A DNA stretch of 64,000 nucleotides, taken from assembly GCA_037013685.1 (NCBI GenBank), contig CM072888.1:16478589-16542588 (forward strand), written 5' to 3'. The notes under the pieces are model-generated. The model was not told where the DNA came from, ran no database searches, and saw nothing but the letters and a program-made list of their open reading frames with translations. The stretch is from Acridotheres tristis. Taxonomy: Eukaryota; Chordata; Aves; Passeriformes; Sturnidae. Of this stretch, positions 13,610-27,500 are shown piece by piece. Numbering within the stretch: position 1 is the stretch's first letter; each line of letters opens with the position of its first letter. The position numbers and the translations under genes were made by a program.

Positions 13610-15553
13610 GTTTGTTGCACATGTTTGCTGTTGTCCTGCAGGAGCAGGTTGAGATAGATCTCACAAGGGAACAAATGACGTCCTACTTACCATGGAATTA
13701 GGTGTGTGTACAGGTTCGCCAAGGAATATGTTGTCTTGTTTCAGGTTATTGGGACAGGTGAAGTTCTAATACTGTGTTTATGACCATGTTGCTGTCACAG
13801 GCAGCATTGCTCTTCTGCTTGCAGGCCATTTCTGTTTTGGCTTGATTTCCTGAGTTTTCCTTCAATCACAGTAGAAGCAGTTTGGTCTCTGGAAATAGGG
13901 CTTTTTATGTTAAAATTTATTATTCTATTTAAGGAAATCTGTGATGTCCAAGATAATGTTTTCTGTTTGCAGCTCAGTTCCTCATTTATTAATATCCATG
14001 AGTACTTCTCTGTTGTGGCTGAGTGCAGTTTGGATGAGACCATAACACAGCACTTGAAAATGATGAAGGAATGTCTGCTAAGGCTAAATTCTTGTCTGTG
14101 TAAGGCAGTTTTGTGGTACTTGGGTGTACTGACTGTTTTGCCCTTAAGCACAGTTTAATGAGGAAAAAAAACAAACCCAAAACAGCATTCTGATAAGAGG
14201 AGGCATCTTCCTTTCTCCACACATGAAAAACCTAAAGGATAAAAAATAATCCAATCAGTCCTTAACGGGGGTGTGTGTGTATTTTTTCTCCCTTAAAATA
14301 ATACAATTCCCAGTTTTTCAGGCAAAGAATGGTAATATTAGAGAGCAATGGTCTGCAAAACAAGCAATTCAAGTGCATTAGGGGATGGTTTCTATGGAAG
14401 AAACACTGAGAATCAAGGTAACATAAGCAGCATTTGCCCTACTCTTATTTTGTAATTTTTTTTATTTTGGCTCAATGTCAAGCATGGAGGTTCCAGCTAT
14501 TGGAACCTACTTTCTAATACTGCAATTTTTTTGTCTTCCTGTCCCATGTTCATGCTTCTTTGTGCATATATTATAAGCAGGTGAGTGAAGGCATTGCAGC
14601 AAGCAAGAAAAACCATGAAGTTTGGCCTTGCATTTGTTACTCTGGTGTTTCTCCATTGAAAGTAGACTGTGTTAGCTTGCTTTAAAACCAGTATTAAAGT
14701 AAGAGGAACTTTAAAAAAAAAAATAAAATGCAGACGTACATGCATGCTGTTTACTGCCGGTCAGCAAACCCCAAGGAGAGGTGTTTCATCATCTCTGGGC
14801 TGGGAATTTAACACCAGCAAATCCCTCCCCTGCGGAGATTAAGCCCTTGTGAACAGTTACTTCATTATCATAGTCTCTGTTTTGCTCCCAAGTTCTTTCC
14901 TTCAGAGAATCACCTATTTAATGAACCTCTTGTCAAGGGCCTTGGGAAGACCAGGCATGTTTTGGGCTGTGTGGGCTGGCAGTGTGTGTGCCATCCTTGC
15001 CACCCCTGAAGGCATCTCCTGCAGGAGGTGACCTGTGCTGGGAACAGCACTAGTGACACCATGGGATGGCACCTTTTGGTTGCCTGCTCTCTCTACCACC
15101 TCGCAGGTGGATGGGATTTGTGTTCTGGGCGTAGTAAGCATGGCCTTTTGCACAGGCAAAAAAAAAAGAAAAATGTTTGTGTATCTGGCAGCTCACTTTT
15201 CAGCTGATGCTTTGATGTGTATATTCAGAATGGCTGTGGGACTGAATAAAGGACAGCGACTGACCTGAATTTTGTTTAAAATGCCCGAACTGGCAGGCAG
15301 GTGAGATTTCATAAAGTGCTAGAAGAAATAGGTGGTAGACCAGCAAATAATGGGTTTTTTTTAATCTTTAAAACTGTACCACTCTCATTTCCCTGAACGT
15401 GGTTTCAAGTTGTTTTCACCTCCCACTGTAAATTGTAAGCTCTTCCAAGGAGGGGAGAAATCATTTCTTCATTGTACTAAATGCCAGGACACATTGGTAC
15501 TTACATAAAGAATGGCTGTTTCATCTTTTTTCTTTTTTTGTGTGTGTATGTAT

Positions 15554-15600
15554 TCCTACCTGTCTGACATCTTTTTTTGGCATCCTCCTACCTGTCTGAC
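15554..15600 (+). repeat. 15-bp direct repeat pair
   Basis: TCCTACCTGTCTGAC occurs exactly at 15554-15568 and again at 15586-15600, a 32-bp period with partly similar, T-rich intervening sequence. It looks like a recent local duplication. Confidence 0.9.
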
Positions 15601-15742
15601 TTAATGAAGGCGGTTTCTACAGAGACAGTCTTTTTGTTGTACTGTCTTCTACAGCCATGGACTGAGTAAAAGTTGATAACTCTTTAACAGCACCTGGGGA
15701 AAAGGAGTGGGTAGGTGTCCTGTGCTGAAGAGAGCCTCTTTG

Positions 15743-16555
15743 CATAGAGTCATGGGATCAGGTTGGAAAATACATATAAGATGGAGTTCAGCCATAAGCC
15801 TAGCACTTCCAAATCCACCACTAAACCGTGTCCTGAAAAGCTACATATACAAATCTTTTTAAACACCTCAAGGAATGGTGGTTCCTTCACTTCCCTGGGC
15901 AGTCTGTTCTAATGCTCGACAGTCATTTCAGTGAAGAGATTTTTCCAAATATCCAAAACTCCTCTGATGCAACTTGAGGGCATTTCCTATCATCCTATCA
16001 TTTCTTACCTGGAAGGAGAGATAGACCCTGCCTGGCTACAGCCTCCTTTCAGGGAGATGTAGAGAGTAGTAAGGTCTCTCCTCAGCTTCCTTTTCCCCAG
16101 GCTAAACATTCCCAGCTCCCTCAGCTGCTCCTCATAGGACTTACCCTCCAGACCCTTCCTCACCTTGGTTGCCCTTCTCTGGCTTGCTCCAGCACCTCAG
16201 TGTCTTTCTTGAGTGGTCCAGAACTGGACACAGGATTTGAGGTGTGGCATCACCAGTGCCCAGTACAGGGGGACAATCCCTGCCCTGGCCCTGCTGGCCA
16301 CACTGCTGCTGATCCAGGCCAGGATGCCACTGGCCTTCTTGGCCATCTGGGCACAGCTGGCTTGTGTTCAGCTGCTGTTGGCCAGTACTCTGTGGGTCCT
16401 TTCCCCAGGCAGCTTTCCAGCCTCTCTCCCAGCCTGTAGTGCTGCAATGAATGGGTTGTTGAGACTCAAGTGCAGTACCTGGCACTTGTTCTTGTTGAAC
16501 ACCACACAGCTAGCTGGCCTTGTCCCATCAATTCAGCTTGTCTAAATGGTTAGTA
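15743..16555 (-). mobile_element. CR1 LINE fragment, 3' portion (ORF2 tail and 3' UTR)
   Basis: Read on the minus strand, this is the last ~0.8 kb of a CR1 retrotransposon. It includes the segment encoding the end of ORF2 after the reverse transcriptase core (a stretch around 16200-16400 reads like [17 protein letters not shown] and its continuation). It then has the typical block about clustered editing of the tail (GAGGAGCAGCTGAGGGAGCT and following) and the 3' end running through TTTTCCAACCTGATCCCATGA to ACTCTATG at 15743. The 5' end is truncated, as is usual for CR1. Many substitutions and stops show an old, inactive copy. The long open frames in this interval on either strand are by-products of the repeat. 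Confidence 0.93.
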
Positions 16556-17984
16556 GCCAATCTGAGGGAAACTCTAACAGTTCCCTCCCCCATTCCCAAC
16601 CTACTCTGTCATCTGAGATTTCTCTCTTGTTAAGTGCTGTGTCAGAGTTCTGTTTGGAGCCTGCCTTCCAGAGAAAAGGAATAGTTGACTTCTCCCTCCT
16701 CCCGTAGACCAAATGTCTATGATTTCACTATTAAAGTCCATCCAGTGCTCAGGTGAAGATGATGCTGGGGTAGCTTCCCTTCAGCTTCATGTTGGGTGAA
16801 GGTGACTTCACTTTTTCTTTCCTCCAAACAGTGTGATAAGTTGTGGGCTTTATACCCATATATGAGCTGAATTCTCACTTGAACTTCCATCTTCAGCTTG
16901 TGAGACTGCAGATTTGTACTCCCAATGGCTACTCCACAGGAAGTATTGCTTACAGGATGCCAACTCCAGAGGCAGATTTCATGTTGGAAAGGATTTTCTA
17001 AATTGTTTTGTTCTTGCTTCCAAGAACCACATTGACATTTATTGCTCTTCCTAGTCCACAGGAAATGAACTCCAGGTTAACCCAAAGGACCTCTCAATAG
17101 GACCTCAGTCTCTGTGAAACATTGATGAAAAGTAAATAGTTTCTCTGGTGAGTTTTGTTTTCTTATTATAGAGTGCACATCCAAATCCCTCTTTTGAAAA
17201 AGAGGGAGTATTTTTGTGGCATCTGTTCAATGCTCCAAACTTCTCCTTTGTTTGAATGCAGAAAAAGAAGCTTCTCTAGTGTAGCAGCACTTTTTTGCTC
17301 ATATAGCTGTACACCACTGGAACATCCAGCATGGTCCAGTGTTCTACCTGAGTGTGCAAACACGCACAGAGCCTGCATGGCTGCTGAGAGGACCTTCAAT
17401 TCATCTCTTTTTCAGCTGCTGTCACCTCTTAGTTCTTCTGCTTTTGTAGGTTTTGCCTGATGTTTGGTATTTCAGATGAAGAACCATACCTTTTAATCTT
17501 AATCGAGGCTGCAAATCACCTGGTACTTTTTGAGAACTGTGTAATATAGGGATTTGCTGTCAACCACTCAAAGCTGCAAAGAAAGTTAAATTCTTACCAG
17601 AGCAAAGGGTGATCACCTTCTGATGAATAAACTCGCAGGCAGTTAACATGGTAACTATAATGTCTCCAGACATCTGTCCTCTCCCTTTTGCCAGCTCTCC
17701 ATATGGCACAGAGTTTGTAGGCAGAGAGTAAAAAGGCAGTCCCCCATGAAATGTGTTGCTGTGTTTCATGGGACCATTCCCTACTCAGCCAGTGCCACGA
17801 TCCAGCCCTGAAACTGGCCCCTGTTCACATAGAATACGGTGATGCTTCATGAACAAAGCTCTGCAGGGCTTCAGAGTCCAGGAGGTACCTGCTGTCACAG
17901 CAGTGTCAAGTGCTCTGTGAAAGATAAAACCGGTTCTGAGGGAGATTTTGGCACTCCTGGAGGACAACTAGGGTCTTTTGGCTG
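16556..17984. other. Unique-looking sequence between the CR1 and the LTR
   Basis: I see nothing recognisable in this stretch. The 101-codon frame at 17155-17460 lacks family features and splice context and is taken as chance. Confidence 0.55.
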
Positions 17985-18552
17985 TGTATGCTGGTTTTGA
18001 CTGGGGTGGAGTTTTCTTCACAGAAGCTAGTATGGATTTGTGCTGGAGACTGTGTGGATAATTCAGGGATATTTTGGTCACTGCTGAGCAGCTCTTGTAC
18101 AGCACTGAGACCTCTTCTGCCTCTCCCCCTACCCTGGCAGTGAGGAGATTGTGGGTGCATGAGGAGCTGAGGGGGGACACAGCCAGGACAGCTGATCCCA
18201 AGGGGTATTTAATCTCACATGGCATCATGCTCAGCATTTAGAGCTGGGAGTGGAAGGAAGGGGAGACACTTTTAGAGTGAGTGTCTGTCTTCCCAAGTAA
18301 CCATTGTGCATGAATGGTGTTCTGCTTACCTGGGTATGGCTGAACAGTTGTTTGCCCATGGGAAGCAGGGAATGAGTTCCTTGTTTTGCTTTGCTTATGT
18401 GCACAGCTTTTGTTTTGCCTATTAAAGTGTCTTTATCTCAACCCACGAGTTTTCTCACTTTTACCCTTCCAATTCTCTCCCCCTTCCCACTTGGGAAAAA
18501 TGAATGAGCAGCTATGTGGGGCTTGGTTGTTGTCTGGGATTAAACCATGACA
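17985..18552 (+). mobile_element. Endogenous retrovirus LTR (solo LTR, about 568 bp)
   Basis: The element opens near TGTATGCTGGTTTTGACTGG and closes with TTAAACCATGACA, giving TG...CA ends. I recognise the order of blocks from a widespread bird LTR: the GGACACAGCCAGGACAGCTG block, a TATA-like TATTTAAT at 18206-18213, the AATGAGTTCCTTGTTTTGC block, a polyadenylation signal ATTAAA at 18421-18426 and the TATCTCAACCCACGAGTTTT block. No retroviral internal sequence flanks it, so it is most likely a solo LTR left by recombination. No clear target-site duplication is visible, and the exact 5' base is uncertain by a few nucleotides. It lies in the same orientation as ADGRL3. Confidence 0.88.
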
Positions 18553-21500
18553 CTAGAAGACACCTGCTCTCATGCAGAGGGGAGTCCTGGGGATGTTTGT
18601 TAAGGAATTTTCCTTGAAGCTTTTGAGTTTAGCCAGGTGTTCCAAAGACTGATATTGGATGTGCTGTGCCTTGAACCCACTGTATCTTCATGAAGAAAAA
18701 AGTTTATGAAAGTCTGGTTTGCTTTAGATAGAAGGAAGGATGTTAAAAAAAAAAAAATCTAGAACTAATTAAGAAAGAATGTAGGTAGGTGATGGGATGG
18801 AAATTGAGGGAGAGGAGATTAAAAAAAGCTTGTTTGTTTATTTTTAGTTATTAACATAGAAATAGTCTCTGATGTGCTCTTGCTTGGATGACTTCTGTCA
18901 AAAGTTTCTCAGGGGATGATTGCAAAAACTAGTTAGAATCCATTTGCTTCCCTGTTGCTGACTTGCTGTGGCAACAAATGTGAGAGTTCCTGTGCATGTG
19001 ACTTTCTTTTCTCATTTCCTTAGTTCCTGAGCAGCAAAGAGATTGCCAGATTGTCTGATAAATAGTTCCAGGAGAACCTGGTCAGAAGGATTTTGTGAGC
19101 TCTGGAGGATTAGGGACTGGGATATAAACATCTGCTGCTTTTGTGAATTGGCTTCATCACCCTCTTGTGGCAGCAAGTTCCCTGGCTTAGGTAGGACAGG
19201 GGAAATTTCTTCAAGATGTATTGATTTACTGCTTTTTAGCACTGCTGGGTGACCCTTGATCCCATTTTGGAGAACCCAGGCTACTCAAATCACTTTGCAC
19301 ACTGTGACTGATCCCTTTGCTTTAGGAGAGTGATGTGTTTCTGTCACACACAGGATGTAGGGATGCAGGATATCTCTAGCTGGTCTGGTTTTGGTGAGCC
19401 AAGTTTTGTAGAAGGGAGGAGGCTTCTTGCTACCATGGAACGTGTGTCCTCTTTTGAGATTTTAGAAGTGCTTGTTAAATCAATCCCACCTAGTAACTCA
19501 AGGGATGCTGAGGGACTCTTAGTGGGCAGCTATATATTTGTGGCCCTAAGCAGTGTATTGGTTTTACACTGACTTTTACAATATGAAAAAAAAGGATGGA
19601 AATGCTGATAAGGAAATTAAAGCTCTGGGGGGTGGGGTGGAGGAAAAACAAGGAAACACAGGGTTTGAATTAGAGGCAAGAAAAGGGAAACAAATGACTG
19701 CTCACCCAAACTTTCTGTAGGTCCAAGTGTCTGAAGTCCTTTCATAAGTCTTTGAATAGGTCAGCAGTATCATAGGTCAAAATCCAAAAGATTGCTTTAT
19801 TCAGCTGGAAGGGGGAAGTATTTGAATCATGAGACTTTGAGCACAGGTCATTAGTGCAGAGAGGGGATAAAATAAATCGTGCGAGCCATTAACACAACAG
19901 TGATTAAAATATATCATAGTGGTGCCATAATTGGTACCTCGGCTGAGTGAGAAGTGAAGTACTCCAAGCTAGTTGTATTAAGTGTTCATTTCTGAGAGGC
20001 TGACAAAGATTTATGGCTTCTTTTCTGTAAGTCCCATTTAGTCTCTGTAGCACTACATCTTTTACTGATGCACATAAGAAACAGTTACTGTTAATGACTG
20101 GACCATTTCTCTGAAGGGTATGTTTAAAATCTGATTATTCTAGAGGAGAGGAGGAAGCATTGTAGACCTTGGGCCAGCTTTTGCTAAGGCTGTGGGTTTT
20201 TTTTAGAGTACCTCGGTAGGTGCTGCTTGACTATTTAAATGCAGTTGGTCCTCTTCACTTGCTGAAAGACAGCAGCTATATTCTCCCCACACTTTTTGGC
20301 TTGTTGGGGCGTTTTGGGGCTCTGTGATGGCTTCAAGGCATTCAGGCTCAGATAAAGAATTTTCTGCAAACCATTATTCTTGTCTGTCTGACCTAAAATC
20401 TGTGCTAGCGGTTTACTGGCTTTTTGTCAAGGTAATAGGCCCTGGGCTGGGGTCTGAAAGCAACATTAGGGACGTATGTCTCCTCTGCTGGGTCTGTGAG
20501 AGCCTCAGCACTGGCGTCACCATGGGGTCTGAGCAGCAGGGTGTGGGAGGAGGAGGAGTATGGCTCCTTGGAGACGCAAGGAGAATTCTTGAGGGTCCTC
20601 AGAGGAAAGCCTTGGGGTCAGGAGTGGCCACAGGAGCAAGGGAGCCTGGTGATGGAGGCTGTGGGGTAGGACGCACATCACCTGGAGATGGTGTGTAGCC
20701 CCAAAGAGAAGGTCCCAGGTTCATGTTCCAGGACTTCTGGGGGGAAAAAAAAAGTTAAAATTTTAAGTTTTATATGAAAAACCATATGTACGTACAACTT
20801 TCATATTTTTTTTCAGAAGGAGCAGTGCATTTTATCTGTCAGTACTTGCTGCTGCTGTGGTCTTTGAACTTGTAATCTTCCTAAACATCTCCTGACCTTC
20901 CAAGCTGTCTAGCTGGTATTTATTGTTTTACCGATGTGTTTATCCCCGGTTTCTTTTCTAATCCTGCCCTGGTTTTCACCCTGAGACCAGGGGAGCAGTG
21001 GGGGGGAGGGAGAGGAAGGTAAGTGTGTCCCCAGAAGCCTTTCACCTGGCTGGGAAGGAAGACGGGGGACGTGCGAGTCTCCAGTGGCTGACAAGCTTAT
21101 CCATCTCTGATGCACAATAAAATAAGCCTGGGCATTAATTTTGCCTGGTTTTGTCCCCACTTAGCAGTGTGCTTTGTCTGCACTGCTGTGTGCTCAGCAG
21201 GAGCAGCTTCCTGTCAGGCAGGGTGTCACAAACCCAGCCTTACTGAGCTATCTGAGCTTGTCCTAGCTGAATCTTCGCCCTGATAATTTTAAAAAAGCAG
21301 AATAATTTAAAAAAATATTTTTTTGTTCTTAGTGTGTTTAATGCTACCAAGGGTCCTTGTAATTGTCAGATTTTGACTTGAGGTTTTTGGGGAGTTTTAA
21401 TTAGGAATTACAGCCTTCAGTTTTACATTATACAAGGTAATGGAAATGTTTCAGAAGGTGAAGGAAGAGCATGGAAGTATAGCTGTACAGAATCAATGGG

Positions 21501-24500
21501 TTCACATTGCTGCTCGTTTGGTTAGTGGCTTCTCAATATTGCCCCTGAACAGTATTGATTTAATTTTCTCACTGTGGATACAGCATAGCTTTGCTGTACA
21601 CCACAGAGACACGAGTTTCGTGTTTTCATTTCATAGTGATTTTCATGCAGGCTGCCTTTGAAATTGCTAGCCTTACGGACACAATTATTGGCTTTGTGAA
21701 GATGAGCTCTGGCTTTGCTGCTTATCCCTGCAATTGTTTCTGTCCTGCCTCGGATAGCCATGTGGTGGTGTTCCTGAGCATTCCTCTTTGTCCCTTTTCC
21801 TAATATAGGAAAACCTTTTCAGACACTCAATGGTCAAGAAGATAAAGGAATGGGCTTTAAGGGTTGGAGCTTGCTCCATTTCACAAGAACTTTGCTGATT
21901 TAAATTACGGTGAAAAAATGTAGAGCCACTGAAGGGCTATGAGGACTGCTAAGTCCTGGTTTAGTCTTAAGTGTGGTCTGCAGGTATTCTCTGAAACTAT
22001 GTACATGACAGTGATTTCATTAGGTAGGGTGAACCAGCCTGACTGACATTTTCACTTAAACTGGATAAAACCCTGCTGCTGACTGGAAGATTAGTATTCA
22101 AAAATGAATCAAAGGTGCTGACTGTTTTTGCAAGGAAAGGCAGCATAGTGCTGTGGGAGAGGGAGGCACAAGGAAGTCCTGTGGATCGAAAAGTACTATG
22201 CTAACCATTTCAGGATTCACTCTTTTTTCTATGCATTTTTTTTCTTTTTTTGAAAGGCAGCCCTGAGCTTTACTCCCAATTATTCCTGTCATGAGCTTTG
22301 TAGCTATAGTGTTTGCTTGGCCAGTGGTAGGGAAGACTCTGATGCTGCCTCTCTAGTACCAGTCATTTGTGGATGAGAATAGCAAGACCCAGATTAGGTC
22401 AGAGAAAGATCAGTGACAGAACCCTCCAGTCTGGCACCTCACTTGTCTGAAAGCTAAATGCTGGTGACTGTATTTCAAGGCAGGTAGGAAACTAAAGTAT
22501 GTAGAGGAAGCTGCAATGCAAGAGAGTCTTGCAGAGAAAAGTGCTTGAGCTAATTGTGTGGCACTGGAGGATGGCAGTGCTGGAACGTGATCCCCTCCCT
22601 TGATTCTCTTCCCTGGTGCCTTTTTTGCACAAGGAATGCTGAAGTTGGCGGGGAAAACCAAAGAGGATGTTGCATTCATCCTTACTGCTGGTACCTGTGA
22701 GTTTGCCATCAGGGAGCAGCCCCACTGTCTGACAAGCTGTTTTGGTTTAATTGTGGCTAATATCTAATTAATTATGAAGACAATCCTAGGGCGGTCTGTG
22801 TCCTCAGCTATTCTCCACCTATTAGTTCCTCTCAGTCTTGCCTTACAGTAATGGAAGGCTTGAACTCATGGCAGTGCTTCTGAGGGAAAAGTCAGTGGGT
22901 TTGGGGCTGAGCCCTGTGGGGTAGAAGTTCTAGGTATTTAAAATGTGGAGCAAATGCAGGCTGAAGCACATTTGGTAGCAAGAAAAAGTTGACCTGGAAA
23001 TATGTGTGTATTTTGTGCTGGAGGAGGATGGAGAAAAGGGGCTTGGCCTTTTGCTGAGGGAAGCACAGCAGAAATGGTGGGGCAGTCGGGGACATGGAGA
23101 GCTTTCCAGCAGCACCCTTCATTTTCAGCAGCCTGGTGGTTCCTCCTGGTTCTCCTCTCAGCTCATAGAAGGCTGCCCAGTGGTCTGACCAATTTATGTG
23201 ACAGTGATCCGAGTCATCACATTGCACGTATCTTCTCCTCTGAGTAGAGGGAAAATTGCTTTCAGTTATTGGCAATTTTGAGGAGGGGAAAAAATATCCA
23301 GGGATACTATTTTCTCCAGCAAATTGACTTTCTTAATCAAAATCATGTATCAGCCAGAATGTTTCGACACAACTGAAATCTTCTGTTAAGAGCACCTTAG
23401 TTTCTTAAAATGAAGTGCCATGGATTGAAATGTTATCAGAAAAAGTAATTTCTAACTGGAAATTACTAATTTCTAGTAGGAAAACCTAATTTTTAAAAAA
23501 TATTGAAATTGATTATTTTCAGGAAAATGTAAAATTCAGGAAAAGCAATTTGGATCAGAAATACTTGGGTAAGAGCAAATCTCTATCTTTTGTGTTCTGA
23601 AGAGAGAGCTTATGTAATTTTAATTCTCAAGGAGGAGATAAAGGTAACTTTGTCAGGATTTCTCTGATATGTGCAGGTTGGTTGAGAAGTCCTAATATAA
23701 CCAGTCATGTGAGCCCGAGACCTCTGCTAATGCTAATTTCAGAGTGAAATTCAGTTCTGATGCTGAGTAACCCAGCATGATTTCCTTGTCTCTGAGTTGA
23801 TTCCTCCTCAGGTGATGGGACTTGTAAAGACCTCAGGCTTGTAAAACAACCTGACGTTCTTGTGTTTGGAGTGGACTGTGTTAGTCTCAATATTGGAGTT
23901 TTTGAAAAAAGGGCAGTTTGTAGAAGGGGGTGAATCCCCAACCTGATGAACATGAAAAGGCATTTTTGTTTCCTGAAGTCAATATATGACTATGGCACTC
24001 AACAAGACACTCATGGGTGTGAAGACTTGACCTGTGACATTAGTGGAGCTCTTTGCCAAACATTGTTTTCTCCCTCTAGCTGTGACAAGGTGCTTGTTTG
24101 GGTCATATGTCCCCCCTTCACTCTGCCAATCTGAGCCCCACATCACTGGGTTTAATTCCTAATGTAGGAGGAAGAAATAATGCATGAACTCTGATAAATT
24201 TCTGATAGCAAACTGTCCTGCTTGGGTTTGCCTGTTCTCTCACCCTAAAGCTAACTACAGCCTGAAATCTACTGGCATGCAGTGCTTTGGCTTTTTACAT
24301 GCAGATTCTGAAGCATTTGATGCTAAATTGTTCCTGGTGATCACATCCAATTTAGGAATGCTATTTCTGTTTTCTTCCATAATGAGGCAGCCCTGGCTGG
24401 GACCTCGGTCTGTGGGCTTGTGTAGGATGCACTGCTGAACTGTGCTGGCTGTGTTTGCACTGCCAGGGAGCTTTGGGCAAAGGCAGTGTTGGACTGCTCA

Positions 24501-27500
24501 GAAGGGACACTGATGCCAGGGAGCAACCTACCCCTTCCTGCCCTCAGAAAACACACTCAAGTCTTTGCTCTATATTTCTAGAAAGTACAGGCCAAGATCA
24601 AATGGAAAAAAAAAATGTTACTTTGGGGAAAGTTAATTTCAGATGTTGAGCTTTTTCCTGGATGATAAGTTTGGATCAACAGAAGGTCTTGATCTCTCTC
24701 TCTTATCTGAAATTCAATTCTCTTTCACTTCAGGCACTGCCTCTTTGAGGTCCCTTTGCTTTGGAAATGAAACTGATGTAAATGTAAGGTAAGCAATGAA
24801 TGAAAGGATCTTAATGTTAGATTTTTAGCCATCAGTTGGCTCTCTTACATTTGATAGATTTTCCCATCACAGGCAATCTGTGTTCTTGCTTGCTCAGATC
24901 CACACTGGTGCCAAGTGCTAAACAATGACACTATCTATCTTTCTGCACGATTTGCCAATTTTGGTTACTTTTGAAGCCCAGTGCTTCTGCTTTAGCCTTG
25001 TGAATCTCCCTTATAGGGAGAACAAAATGAACAGAAGAGTGATTTCTTTGGCAAAATATTTAGGGTTGATGTCTCTCTGTCATTTATTCCCTTGTTTTAC
25101 AAACTACAGTGCTTAGTCCACTTACAGTAATAGAAGTCCAAGTAAAGATGTAGTAAAGAGTTGTTGTTTGTTGTTTACAGTGAATTGCCTTTCAGATAAT
25201 CAAATGAAGTACTTTATTGCAGTTTCACTTCCAGCTATGGCCTTAAAGGTTTTACTTGCTGCTTACTAGGCTTAGGGTGATGTTTTCAAAAGCTCTCTCT
25301 TGATTGTACATCTTCCTTCAGCAATCAGCAGTATTTTGCCAGTGACCTCAGATGAGCTAGTGTTCAAGCAGCAGTGCTTCCGAGCCCTTCTCCTGCAGAG
25401 GAATGAGAAATGGGGTCGGTCTTTCACAGGAAACATTTCAAGAGTTACCAAAATTCTTCCTCTTTCCTCCAAATTCCTGTTGTCTATCAAACATAGCTAC
25501 ATATTGGTATTTACAGAGTCCCCTGCAAAATATCACAAGAGACAGGCCTATACATCAGATTAATTATCTTGCCTTCCAGTTGCCAGAGGTGCTTAATTTC
25601 TTCTTTGGAATTGAATGTGACTCCTGCAATTACATGTTACTCCTCGACTACTGAGACATCTCAATTTTTATCTAGATGGAAGCAAGGCATTAAGAGCAAA
25701 ATCAGAAGTGGACTTGCATACCACAAATAAAGGTGTTACTGCAAATTTTACAGCTGTTATACTCAGGTATATGGAAATGAGGTTATTTACTGTTTCCTTA
25801 TAAATAATGGAAGCTGAATAATTAAGTTCATTGCAGAATTTCTAGTGGTACAGCCAGTCTGGCTGTATTAGATGGTATTTGATTTTGCCAGATAGCTGTG
25901 ACTGAGTTAAATGTTTATAATCCTTTCATGATTATTCTAAATTCAATGTATTCTTTTAAAATTTAAAATGCTTGAGAATTTTGTTGCTTCAGTTGGACAA
26001 ATTACAAATGAGAGCATTGTTATTGAATGCAGTCACTCTAGTCCAGCAGTAGTTTAGCTAAGAGATAAGTTAAGTTGCTTTCCCATGATTTCAGAGGGAG
26101 GCAAGTAGGACTGCTAAGTTTCCCCCAAGCTTAACTGTGGGGAGAAAAGTATTGAAGAATTTTCTGGGTTTAATTTGGGATTTTCCCCTTCCTATTCTTT
26201 ACATGACACACTGCATCATATTCAGTGGGACTTGTGCTTTCAGTTTTCTGGTGGACCTCTCAGTGGTTGTTACTGTGTAATAGGTCATTAAGAAACGTGT
26301 CTGAGGCTTACAGAAGCAGGCACGTTATACTGGCAAATTTCTCAACAGGTGCATTTTTTTCTTTAGGTGGTTGCTACTGATGCTCAGCTATGAGGCATGA
26401 AAAGAGGACAAGTGTCTGGTAGTCCTTACTCAGCGCCCAAGACAATTCACTCAGAAAGCACGTTTGTCCTGATTGTCCTCACAATTAATTTCTGCTAGAA
26501 AGCACTCAAGGCATTAATTAATTTTAGCCTTTCACTCATCTACGTATTTTGCTGTTTCAAAACTTGATAGTACTCATTAAAAAAGCACACATGCTTACTG
26601 GAGTGAAATTTTCTTCTGCAAAACTTTTCTTTTGCAAAAAGTGTTTGGCTTTTAAAAATACCTTTTGCAAGAGTATACATTGTGATGATGCCAAGTTGGG
26701 ACGTGAGAGAGGAGGCTTCAGCTGGAGGCTCCTGATGAAATTCCATTCAGGTTTAAATTTCTGTTTAGTTAAGATCCCTCTTGTAGTTTCAGCTGGAAAT
26801 ATCTGGCCTTTGTTTCACTTCAGAAGGAAAGAGAGTGTGTATGATCCGTATTATATAAATATTTTATCCATGCAGAGCTTCTCATATAAAATGTTTTCTT
26901 TGTAGTACCAAGAGAAGTGTTGACTCTCAGCTGTAGTGCATGGCCCTTTCAGATTTGAAGTCGCTGTTGTGTGTAGTGATGCTATGCTCCTCATTAGGAA
27001 GAAGATCAAAAAAGAGTTGCAGTCTTTCAGATGGTGTTAGAGGGGTATTTTCCTTAGGGATTGGACTGGGTGCAGTTCTGAAGAGCTGCTTCTGTAGGGG
27101 TTAAGGAGATGTTGAGTATTTATGACTGGTTACCAAAGTTGGCTGGAAATGGTCCGCCTACTGGCTGAAGCTGGATTTCGGAATTGAAGGGCACACCTAG
27201 AAATCCCCAGCCCCTCTCTCTCTACAGCTCTGTTCTCTGCCAAAGAGTGTTTTCATGCTGTTTTTTGCTGACTGGATGATACGGGGAAGGAAAGGATAAG
27301 GAGGAAAAAAGCTGTGTCTTACTGTGACAATGCCCAAGACCTTTTATAACTAGGCTTTTGGTGAGATGGTGACCTCTGTTAGTAGACTATAAGTAATAAC
27401 AAAAGTATCTGTGCAGAAAATGAGTACAATAATTAAATCTTTCTTTTTATTTTCCCCTCCAAAGATCAAAGAGGTTTGAGTCTTGATTAATGTGCAACAG

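Larger units (their letters stand above)
1..15742. other. Unique-looking non-coding sequence
   Basis: Apart from the poly(C), poly(T) and small duplications listed separately, I see no gene, splice-bounded exon or recognised transposon here. Reading frames are short and appear equally on both strands. The stretch around 5085-5230 is AT-rich with several TAAT motifs and GGATTA, and could be a conserved element. The whole is interpreted as upstream intron or 5' flank of ADGRL3. Confidence 0.6.

Noticed and set aside
16141..16545. Frames above 100 codons on both strands
   Set aside because: They fall inside the CR1 fragment; the true CR1 frame is broken by substitutions and stops.
20324..20698. 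124-codon plus-strand frame with glycine-rich end
   Set aside because: No recognisable domain, no splice borders that fit, and the composition follows a local G-rich patch.
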